Origin: an uncultured Bacteroidales bacterium | GTDB lineage: Bacteria; Bacteroidota; Bacteroidia; Bacteroidales; UBA932 | Direction of reading: 5' to 3' | Assembly (NCBI GenBank): GCA_946405645.1 | Contig: CAMJHW010000104.1 | Coordinates: forward strand, 1 to 5,440 | Length of the DNA stretch: 5,440 bases | Part shown: positions 1 through 5,440 of the stretch, piece by piece | How positions within the stretch are numbered: position 1 is the first letter of the stretch | How the letters are laid out: the number at the start of each line of letters is the position of its first letter | Program-made: the position numbers and the translations under genes | The notes under the pieces: generated by a model | What the model saw: the letters and a program-made list of their open reading frames with translations, nothing else | Told to the model about the DNA's origin: nothing | Database searches by the model: none

Positions 1-833
1 TACCACTGTCCGCCGAACTCGACGAAGGAATGGTGGTTGGTCCAGCAGATGGTCTCGGACTGCTCCATGAACTTGCCCTTGAACTCATAAGGACCCATGG
101 GGCTGTCGCTCATGCAGTATGCAAGGGTCTCGCGGGCATCCTCGACCCAAGGGAAGGTATAGTAGTATTTGCCGTTGCGCTTGAAGAGGAAGGGGCCTTC
201 GGTCTGTCCCCTCGGGATTCCGGTGATGGTGATGGGCTCGGAATCCAGTTCGAGCATGTTGTCCTTGAGCCTGGCGAGCTGAAGGCCGCGTCCGGACCAT
301 GCAAGGTACGGGGTGCCGTCGTCATCGATGAAGATACAGGGGTCGATGCCTCCGATGCCCTGGATGGGCTTCTCCTCGGGGATGAAGGGACCGTAAGGAG
401 TATCGGAGATGGCCACTCCGATGCCGTTGCCGGCAAAGCGCTGTCCCGGCTGAGGCTTCTGAGGGGCGGGGAAATAGAAGTAATACTTGCCGTTCTTGTA
501 GTTGCAGTCAGGGGCCCACATGCTGTATCCGGCGGCGTTCACCCACGGAACGTGGTCCTGGTCCACGATGACGCCATGGTCCACCCAGTCGACGAGGTTG
601 TCGGAGGAGTACACGTGATAGTCGGCCATGCAGAACCAGTCCTTGCGGGCATAGTCGGCAGGAGCCGGGATGTCGTGGGACGGATAGACATAGATCCTGC
701 CATCGAAGAGATGGGCGGAAGGATCGGCGGAAAAAGCTCCCTTGATGATGGGATTCTGTGCAGAGGCAACCGCGGAGAATGCGAGGATCGCAAGCGGGAT
801 AAGAGACAGTTTTTTGATTAACATATTGGTCAT
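1..833 (-). CDS. Secreted glycoside hydrolase family 43 enzyme (beta-xylosidase / alpha-L-arabinofuranosidase type), 3' end beyond window
   Basis: This is the N-terminal 277 residues of a GH43 five-bladed beta-propeller hydrolase; the reading frame is still open at the left edge. GH43 enzymes are inverting hydrolases that cleave xylosyl or arabinofuranosyl units from hemicellulose. The three expected acidic residues are visible: the base Asp37 in FSADPSAHLFDG, the modulator Asp164 in GGIDPCIFIDDDG, and the acid Glu212 in GQTEGPFLF. Also typical are YSMWAPDC (103-110), followed by NGKYYFYFP, and NHHSF (266-270). Residues 1-25 form a type I signal peptide (KK, hydrophobic core, ASA before Gln26), so the protein is exported. 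ATG 833 is chosen; an in-frame ATG at 824 (MLIKKLSL) is equally possible, and neither has a Shine-Dalgarno sequence. The gene is divergent from the GH3 gene. Family assignment is near certain; subfamily and exact substrate cannot be told, and any C-terminal module such as CBM6 is outside the window. Confidence 0.95.
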   Translation of the reverse strand, partial: MTNMLIKKLSLIPLAILAFSAVASAQNPIIKGAFSADPSAHLFDGRIYVYPSHDIPAPADYARKDWFCMADYHVYSSDNLVDWVDHGVIVDQDHVPWVNAAGYSMWAPDCNYKNGKYYFYFPAPQKPQPGQRFAGNGIGVAISDTPYGPFIPEEKPIQGIGGIDPCIFIDDDGTPYLAWSGRGLQLARLKDNMLELDSEPITITGIPRGQTEGPFLFKRNGKYYYTFPWVEDARETLAYCMSDSPMGPYEFKGKFMEQSETICWTNHHSFVEFGGQW

Positions 834-933
834 AGTTTATGAATATACATTTGGCGACAAGTTACGAAATTCCTCAATGATTTGCTATTCCTTTCAGTTC
901 AATACCTTCAAGAATAGGGTCACATTCATGTCG

Positions 934-943
934 GATTCGAATC
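934..943. promoter_or_regulatory. 10-bp perfect palindrome, possible operator
   Basis: GATTCGAATC is a perfect palindrome about 60 bp upstream of the predicted GH3 -7 element and about 100 bp from the GH43 start. Its position in the shared divergent spacer would suit a dimeric regulator acting on both genes. No regulator is encoded in the window, and short palindromes do arise by chance, so the role is only a suggestion. Confidence 0.25.
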
Positions 944-1003
944 ATTTTGCATCAATGACGGAAGAGAGCCCCCGAAACGAAAGTTTTTTTAAAATTTTTT
1001 CTA

Positions 1004-1011
1004 TAGATTTG
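1004..1011 (+). promoter_or_regulatory. Bacteroidota-type -7 promoter element (TAGATTTG) for the GH3 gene
   Basis: TAGATTTG is an exact match to the TAnnTTTG -7 consensus used by the Bacteroidota primary sigma factor. It ends 34 bp before the ATG, which predicts a transcript start near 1018 and a leader of about 28 bases. The -33 element is poorly defined: the matching position falls in a T-run (984-990) that belongs to an A/T tract extending to 1000. Such a tract could aid polymerase binding. This is a pattern match and the start site is inferred. Confidence 0.55.
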
Positions 1012-1045
1012 TAATAGGACATAACCAAACCCATATAATTAAAGA

Positions 1046-4000
1046 ATGAAACGCATCCTGAACCTTCTGCTGCTCCCCGCAGCAGTCCTGTCTCTCAGCC
1101 TGATGACGGCTTCAAGGCCGTCGGATGACCGAAAGACCGACACTACCACACCTATCTACCAGAACACCAGCTATTCCTTCGAGGAGCGCGCGGTCGACCT
1201 TGTGTCGCGCCTCACCCTCGAGGAGAAGCAGAGCCTGCTCGGCAACAACATGGCCGCCATCCCGCGTCTCGGAATCAAGGGCTACAACGTCTGGAGCGAG
1301 GCCCTTCACGGAGTGCTCTCCGGCGCCAATCCCGCCGTCGGCATCCAAGGCCCCACTTCCTTCCCGAACAGCGTCGCCACCGGTTCCTCCTGGGATCCCG
1401 CCCTGCTCGAACGTGAAGCATCCATGATCGCAGACGAGGCGCGCGCCATCTTCCAGACCGGCACCAAGGGCCTGACCTTCTGGTCTCCCGTCGTCGAGCC
1501 CGTCCGCGACCCCCGCTGGGGCCGCACCGGCGAGTCGTACGGTGAGGATCCTTTCCTTGCCGCAAGGATGTCCTCCGGCTTTGTCAGAGGCCTTATGGGA
1601 CCCGACGCCAAGTATATGAAGGCAGTTCCGACCGCCAAGCACTTCTTCGCCAACAACAGCGAGTTCAACCGTCACGTCGGCAGCGCCGATACCGACTCCC
1701 GTGACATCCGCGAATACTACCTCTATCCTTACAAGGAGCTCATCGAGAACGACGCCCTTCCGTCCATCATGACCGCTTACAGCGCCGTCAACCACGAGCC
1801 CGTCTCCGCCAGTCCGTTCTACGTCGACACCGTAGCCCGCAGGACCTATGGAATGAAGGGCTATGTCACCGGCGACTGCGCCGCCATCGAGGACATCTAT
1901 ACCGGTCACTATTATGTCGAGACCGCTGAGGAAGCCACCCGTGAGGGTCTCCTCGCCGGCGTCGATTCCGACTGCGGAAGCATCTACCAGCGCTATGCCA
2001 TCAGCGCTTACGAGAAGGGACTTATCACCATGGCCGACATGGACCGCGCCCTGGTGAACATGTTCACCGTCCGTATGCGTACCGGAGAGTTCGATCCCGA
2101 ACCGATGGTCCCCTATACCCTGATGCCCCCTAGCACCGTCAACTCCGAGCGCAGCCGCGCCCTCGCGATGGAAGTAGCCACCAAGACCCCCGTCCTCCTG
2201 AAGAACGAAGTCGTTCCCGGCACCACTTCCAAGGCTCTCCCCATCGACCTTTCCAAGGTCAAGTCGATAGCCCTCGTCGGCCCCCAGGCCGAGAAATGCG
2301 AACTCGGTCCCTACTCCGGCAGGCCGGAGGAGTCCAGCCGTATCAGCCCCTACCAGGGCATCAAGCAGTACATCGAGGACAAGGGACTCGACATCGATGT
2401 GACCGTCGCCTCCGGCGCCAGCACGAAGAGCAAGAGCAACCTCCTGTACGTGGCATACTTCGAGACCATCAAGGCCGACGGCACCGTCCGCAGGTATGAC
2501 GCCACCCAGTACAATTCCTCCTCCGACGGCATCACCGTCGGTTCCGGTATGGGCGAAGAGGAGCAGGTCCGCACCATCGACGACGGCTCCTGGACCGCTT
2601 ATGACGGCGTCGATCTCGTAGATGTCGAGCAGCTTACCGTCGGTTGCAACATCCCCACCGAAGGCGGTATCATCGAGGCACATGTCGACGGCCCCGACGG
2701 CAACCTCATCTGCACAATCGAGGCCACCAGGGCTTCCGGCAAGCGCGTAGGCGGCGTCTATGGCGCCAGCACCCCCATGACCGAGAAGGTCCTCAAGCTC
2801 GGTATCAACGAGCTCAAGACCCTGTACCTTGTCTATAAGGCACCCGAGGATGAGGAGATCGATCCCGCCATCATCAAGAGCGCCGCTGACGCCGACGTGG
2901 CCATCGTCTTCGTCGGTACCGACGAGAACACCGCCACCGAGGAGGCCGACCGTCTCACCCTCCTGCTCCCCGGCAACCAGGTCAAGCTCATCCAGGCCGT
3001 GGCAGCCGCCAACAAGAATACCATCGTAGTGATGCAGACCCTCGGCTGCGTCGAGGTCGAGAACTTCAGGAACCTCATGCCCGGTATCCTCTGGACCGGC
3101 TACAACGGCCAGGCACAGGGTACAGCCATCGCCAAGGTTCTCTTCGGCGACGTCAACCCCGGCGGCAAGCTCAACGCCACCTGGTTCAAGAGCGTGAACG
3201 ACCTTCCCGCCATCACCGACTACACTCTCCGCGGAGGCGCCGGCAAGAACGGCCGCACCCTCTGGTATTTCGACCAGCCCGTATCCTACGAGTTCGGCTA
3301 CGGTATCAGCTACACCACCTTCAAGTATTCCGACTTCAACATCTCCAAGAGCTCCATCACCCCCGATGACAAGATCGTCATTTCTGTCAACGTCACCAAC
3401 ACCGGAGACTTCGACGGAGACGAGGTCGTACAGGTCTATATGACCACTCCCGACGCTCCCGCTTCCCTCCAGCGTCCTATCAAGCGCCTCAAGGGTTTCC
3501 AGCGCGTGACCATCCCCAAGGGACAGACCAGGCTGGTCGAGATCCCCATCGAGTGCTCCGACCTCTGGTTCTGGGACATGTCCGCCGAAAAGATGACCTA
3601 TGACCAGGGCCGCTACGTATTCGAGATCGGTTCCTCCTCCAAGGACATCCGCGGCACAGTCACCGCCAACATGAGCGGCAAGCTCACACCTGCCGTCAAG
3701 ACCGTCGTGGCCGACTGCGGGCTCTCCGTCCTCCGCGGAGGCGAGACCGCCCAGACCGCCGTGACCGCCTGCCTCAACGATGATTCGTTCATCAACCTGG
3801 CCGACGCCAAGGTCGAGTACACCAGCAACAATCCTTCCGTGGTAGCAGTCGGCAAGGACGGCAAGCTCACCGCGGGCAAGATGGGCGTAGCCACCATCAC
3901 CGCCAAGGTTACCTACAAGGGCACAGTCGCCAGCGGCTCCTTCGCCGTAAAGGTGATGCCCGAGCTCAGCCTCTCCAGCCTCAAGGTTGACGGCAAGTCC

Positions 4001-4864
4001 ATCCTCAAGGCCGGCACCGAGCAGTACAGCATCGTCGGAAAGGCCGGCGCCGCTCCCGTGGTCGCCGCCACTTCCACCGATCCTTCGCTCGACGTAGTCG
4101 TCAAGCAGGCCAAGGCCGTTCCCGGAACCGCCCTTGTCAGCGTCATCGACAACGTCACCGGCGACAAGGCCGAATATGCGGTCAACTTCGCCACCAAGCC
4201 GGTCTCCGACGAGTTCAAGGCCCTCGGCAAGCAGTGGACCGTCGTACGTCCCAACACTTCCGCATGCACTGTCGACGGCGGAGCCCTGAAGATCACCACC
4301 GGCGCCGGAGACATCACCCTGGCGAACAATAATGCTTCGAACATCGTACTCCAGAGCGCCAACGGCGACTGGACTGCCGAGACCAAGCTCATCACTTCCG
4401 CAGTGCCTTCCAACCCTGCGCAGAACGCGGGTCTGGTAGCATACGAGGATGACGACAACTTCGTGAAGCTCGTTTACGGCGCTCCCGTATTCGGCCGCGG
4501 AATGCCTCAGGTCCAGCCCGGACAGGTCATGCCCGGCAGTGTCCAGCTCGTCGCCGAGGACAACGGCAACAACAAGACCACGGTCAATGTCAGCCTTGCC
4601 AACGTACAGGTCAAGGACAACACCATCTGGCTCCGCCTCGTCAAGAAGGGCAGCAGATATACCGCATACTACTCCGCCGACGGTAAGAAGTTCACCCAGG
4701 TCGGCCAGGCCGACATCCTCCTCAAGGATATCTGCGCCGGCGTGATCGCATGCGACGGCATACGTCCCGCAATGACCGGACGCGGAGGCTACGGCGCTCC
4801 TCAGGCACAGCCTCAGCAGACCGTTCCCATGACCGCCAGCTTCGACTGGTTCCATATCAAATAG
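1046..4864 (+). CDS. Secreted multi-domain GH3 beta-xylosidase-type enzyme with inserted CBM6-like module
   Basis: A complete 1272-residue protein, far longer than the usual 700-900 residues of GH3 xylosidases. Residues 1-23 are a signal peptide (MKR, hydrophobic core, MTAS). Residues about 43-350 form the GH3 barrel: WSEALHGV (83-90), RDPRWGR (154-160), KHFF (198-201) and the nucleophile Asp277 in GYVTGDC. WSEALHGV and GVDSDCGS favour the beta-xylosidase branch. The second GH3 domain starts near 380 (PVLLKNE), is interrupted at about 463-603 by a CBM6-like module, and resumes with the likely acid/base Glu632 in TEEADR. A GH3 fibronectin-type domain follows (about 765-865), then a Big2-like domain (about 880-972), another beta domain (about 973-1052) and a concanavalin-like domain (about 1053-1272) resembling GH43 C-terminal/DUF1349 modules. 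Retaining release of xylose from xylo-oligosaccharides is expected. There is no T9SS tail or lipobox, so periplasmic or secreted location is open. The start has an A-rich leader. The strongly C-ending codon usage suggests high expression. Beta-glucosidase is the main alternative specificity. Confidence 0.96.
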   Translation: MKRILNLLLLPAAVLSLSLMTASRPSDDRKTDTTTPIYQNTSYSFEERAVDLVSRLTLEEKQSLLGNNMAAIPRLGIKGYNVWSEALHGVLSGANPAVGIQGPTSFPNSVATGSSWDPALLEREASMIADEARAIFQTGTKGLTFWSPVVEPVRDPRWGRTGESYGEDPFLAARMSSGFVRGLMGPDAKYMKAVPTAKHFFANNSEFNRHVGSADTDSRDIREYYLYPYKELIENDALPSIMTAYSAVNHEPVSASPFYVDTVARRTYGMKGYVTGDCAAIEDIYTGHYYVETAEEATREGLLAGVDSDCGSIYQRYAISAYEKGLITMADMDRALVNMFTVRMRTGEFDPEPMVPYTLMPPSTVNSERSRALAMEVATKTPVLLKNEVVPGTTSKALPIDLSKVKSIALVGPQAEKCELGPYSGRPEESSRISPYQGIKQYIEDKGLDIDVTVASGASTKSKSNLLYVAYFETIKADGTVRRYDATQYNSSSDGITVGSGMGEEEQVRTIDDGSWTAYDGVDLVDVEQLTVGCNIPTEGGIIEAHVDGPDGNLICTIEATRASGKRVGGVYGASTPMTEKVLKLGINELKTLYLVYKAPEDEEIDPAIIKSAADADVAIVFVGTDENTATEEADRLTLLLPGNQVKLIQAVAAANKNTIVVMQTLGCVEVENFRNLMPGILWTGYNGQAQGTAIAKVLFGDVNPGGKLNATWFKSVNDLPAITDYTLRGGAGKNGRTLWYFDQPVSYEFGYGISYTTFKYSDFNISKSSITPDDKIVISVNVTNTGDFDGDEVVQVYMTTPDAPASLQRPIKRLKGFQRVTIPKGQTRLVEIPIECSDLWFWDMSAEKMTYDQGRYVFEIGSSSKDIRGTVTANMSGKLTPAVKTVVADCGLSVLRGGETAQTAVTACLNDDSFINLADAKVEYTSNNPSVVAVGKDGKLTAGKMGVATITAKVTYKGTVASGSFAVKVMPELSLSSLKVDGKSILKAGTEQYSIVGKAGAAPVVAATSTDPSLDVVVKQAKAVPGTALVSVIDNVTGDKAEYAVNFATKPVSDEFKALGKQWTVVRPNTSACTVDGGALKITTGAGDITLANNNASNIVLQSANGDWTAETKLITSAVPSNPAQNAGLVAYEDDDNFVKLVYGAPVFGRGMPQVQPGQVMPGSVQLVAEDNGNNKTTVNVSLANVQVKDNTIWLRLVKKGSRYTAYYSADGKKFTQVGQADILLKDICAGVIACDGIRPAMTGRGGYGAPQAQPQQTVPMTASFDWFHIK

Positions 4865-5355
4865 TGCTTAACCTTATTTCCATATTGCTTCTGATGCTTT
4901 CTCCTTTTGCCTCCGCTCCGGAGGTGAAAGGGGAAATCATTGGAACGGCGACAAATGAATACGCCACTTTCGGGCTTACCGACAAGGGCGAAATCTTCTG
5001 GTCCAGGGACGGAGAGTCCTGGACCGTCATCGATTTCAACGAAACGTACCGCGGCTATTATGCCCCGGTACGTTTCGTAGGGATCGCTGCAGGTGCCGGC
5101 AGCGTTGCGGTAGTCGGCACATTTGAAGAAAGCGGCGCTCCGGCCATGTTCGTTTCCCAAAGGGGAAACGTCTGGTCGGAGCGCACGCTCACTTATTCGC
5201 AGGGAGAGGAATTGTTCGAACTGACGGAGGCTCCTCTGGCCATCCGAGCGGACCTTGAGCGCGACGAGTACGTGCTCACTTGCACGGACGACGTGCTATT
5301 CTTCGTCCCTTCCTGCTCACATTGCAACAGACTCGAATATCACGGGACCGACTAG
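4864..5355 (+). CDS. Small putative secreted protein with Asp-box (BNR-like) motif, unknown function
   Basis: A 163-residue protein is read from a GTG that shares one base with the GH3 stop (TAGTG), suggesting co-transcription and translational coupling. This start gives a plausible signal peptide (LNLISILLLMLSPFASA, then Pro19), although without the usual Lys/Arg; starting at ATG 4894 would cut into it. The mature part contains SRDGESW (47-53), matching the Asp-box SxDGxxW of BNR-type beta-propellers, and a degenerate copy SQRGNVW (98-104) 51 residues later, with Arg in place of Asp. At about 140 residues it could form only two or three blades. Cysteines lie at 140, 151 and 154 (CSHC), a possible metal or disulfide pair. 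Codon use is much less biased than in the GH3 gene. I do not recognise the family; function is unknown. Coding support is the signal peptide, the Asp-box and the long open frame, not homology. Confidence 0.65.
   Translation: MLNLISILLLMLSPFASAPEVKGEIIGTATNEYATFGLTDKGEIFWSRDGESWTVIDFNETYRGYYAPVRFVGIAAGAGSVAVVGTFEESGAPAMFVSQRGNVWSERTLTYSQGEELFELTEAPLAIRADLERDEYVLTCTDDVLFFVPSCSHCNRLEYHGTD
4910..4924. repeat. 6-bp inverted repeat, 3-base loop
   Basis: CCTCCG and CGGAGG flank CTC, forming a tight GC-rich hairpin that begins 46 bases after the GH3 stop. It sits in the signal-peptide codons of the small downstream gene. No T-run follows on either strand, so it is not a standard intrinsic terminator. 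Confidence 0.5.
5000..5025. repeat. 8-bp perfect inverted repeat, 10-base loop
   Basis: GGTCCAGG (5000-5007) and CCTGGACC (5018-5025) are perfect reverse complements. The repeat covers the codons of the Asp-box of the small gene and ends 13 bases before the larger hairpin at 5039. Confidence 0.65.
5039..5078. repeat. Near-perfect 17-bp hairpin (13-bp perfect outer arm)
   Basis: ACGAAACGTACCG (5039-5051) is the exact reverse complement of 5066-5078. After a single C/C mismatch (5052/5065) three further pairs form (5053-5055 with 5062-5064), leaving the six-base loop TATTAT (5056-5061). The total is 16 of 17 paired positions within 40 bases. It lies inside the small gene, where it encodes ETYRG and PVRFV; because of the symmetry, the opposite strand also reads ETYRG and AVRFV in one frame. 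No T-run follows on either side. The role is unknown; the structure itself is directly visible. Confidence 0.85.
5151..5170. repeat. 8-bp perfect inverted repeat, 4-base loop
   Basis: CGTTTCCC (5151-5158) and GGGAAACG (5163-5170) pair perfectly around the loop AAAG. The repeat encodes the degenerate second Asp-box of the small gene. No downstream T-run is present on either strand, so it is not a typical intrinsic terminator, though it would form a stable RNA hairpin. Confidence 0.7.
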
Positions 5356-5440
5356 GCCCTCGGGCGTTCGTCGCTTCCGAAGTCGACGGTCATGTCACCG
5401 CTCTTGCTGGTACCGAACTCATAGTCCTTACCAGGGAGGA
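5352..5440 (-). CDS. C-terminal end of an unrecognised gene entering from the right
   Basis: On the minus strand only one frame stays open from the right edge. It gives 28 residues (beginning LPGKDYEFGTSKS and ending GSDERPRA) before a TAG at 5354-5352. The codons end mainly in C or G (AAG, GAC, TTC, AGC, ACC, GTC), as in the GH3 gene, which supports real coding. The tail is hydrophilic and rich in Asp, Gly and Ser. I do not recognise the family. The gene converges on the small plus-strand gene, and the two stop codons overlap within CTAG, so there is no spacer for a terminator between them. The fragment is short, so the call rests on codon use and tight packing. Confidence 0.6.
   Translation of the reverse strand, partial: LPGKDYEFGTSKSGDMTVDFGSDERPRA

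Larger units (their letters stand above)
834..1045. other. Divergent intergenic region between GH43 and GH3 genes
   Basis: These 212 bp are distinctly AT-rich compared with the GC-rich genes on both sides. They must hold the start signals for both outward-facing genes. I see a Bacteroides-type promoter element for the rightward gene, a homopolymeric T/A/T stretch at 984-1000 just upstream of it, and a palindrome at 934-943. A heptamer TCAATGA occurs twice (874-880 and 952-958), which could be coincidence. I could not find a convincing TAnnTTTG element for the leftward GH43 gene; the closest is TAACTTG on the minus strand at 858-864. No small gene or RNA is apparent. Confidence 0.8.

Noticed and set aside
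30..821. A 263-residue plus-strand open frame at the left end
   Set aside because: It lies antisense to the GH43 gene, whose catalytic motifs and signal peptide are clear. The plus-strand product shows only biased composition.
846..853. TACATTTG, a second exact TAnnTTTG match on the plus strand
   Set aside because: It points rightward but lies 193 bp before the GH3 start with no well-spaced -33 element, and the match at 1004-1011 is much better placed. It may be a chance match in AT-rich DNA.
1112..4855. A 1247-residue open frame on the strand opposite the GH3 gene
   Set aside because: It is a by-product of the strong C-ending codon bias of the GH3 gene, which removes stops from an antisense frame. 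The product has a monotonous Gly/Asp/Val/Leu composition, no recognisable motif and no start signals, while the sense frame has full GH3 signatures.
4780..4864. Type IX secretion C-terminal sorting domain on the GH3 protein
   Set aside because: The protein ends in the last strand of the beta-sandwich (FDWFHIK) and lacks the conserved gliding/sorting tail motifs.
4910..4924. Intrinsic terminator for the GH3 gene
   Set aside because: The hairpin is short and is followed by GTGAAAGG, not by a run of T, and it lies within the small downstream gene.
4813..5160. A 115-residue minus-strand open frame opposite the GH3 end and the small gene
   Set aside because: It spans the end of the GH3 gene and has no signal peptide or domain. 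Its resemblance to the plus-strand protein (ETYRG and VRFV) comes only from the inverted repeat at 5039-5078.
1..5440. A complete polysaccharide utilization locus
   Set aside because: Only the two hydrolases are visible. No SusC/SusD pair, hybrid two-component sensor or transporter is in the window.

Overview
The window looks like part of a chromosome of a Bacteroidota bacterium, most likely a gut or rumen member of the Bacteroidales. Four things point this way: paired secreted hemicellulose-degrading enzymes; translation starts preceded by A-rich leaders with no Shine-Dalgarno sequence; a TAnnTTTG promoter element of the Bacteroides type; and GC-rich genes with a strong preference for C-ending codons, separated by an AT-rich spacer. 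The genus cannot be fixed from this sequence alone.

Layout from left to right. (1) Positions 1-833, minus strand: the first 277 residues of a secreted glycoside hydrolase family 43 enzyme (xylosidase or arabinofuranosidase type) that runs off the left edge. (2) Positions 834-1045: a 212-bp AT-rich divergent intergenic region with a good promoter for the rightward gene and a 10-bp palindrome. (3) Positions 1046-4864, plus strand: a complete 1272-residue GH3 enzyme of the beta-xylosidase type. It has a CBM6-like module inserted in its second catalytic domain and a long C-terminal extension of beta-sandwich modules. (4) Positions 4864-5355, plus strand: a small putative secreted protein with an Asp-box motif, starting on a GTG that overlaps the GH3 stop codon. 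Its DNA is rich in inverted repeats, including a near-perfect 17-bp stem. (5) Positions 5352-5440, minus strand: the last 28 codons of an unrecognised gene, whose stop overlaps the stop of gene 4 at a shared CTAG.

The GH43 and GH3 enzymes plausibly act together on arabinoxylan-type substrates: GH43 removing arabinofuranosyl or xylosyl units, and GH3 releasing xylose from non-reducing ends. Their divergent arrangement allows joint regulation from the shared spacer. No SusC/SusD pair, sensor or transporter lies in the window, so a full polysaccharide utilization locus is not shown.

No RNA gene, CRISPR array, insertion sequence or convincing intrinsic terminator was found. I found no clear new biological system. 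The observations most worth following are the hairpin cluster inside the small gene, the small Asp-box protein itself, and the unusually extended GH3 architecture.
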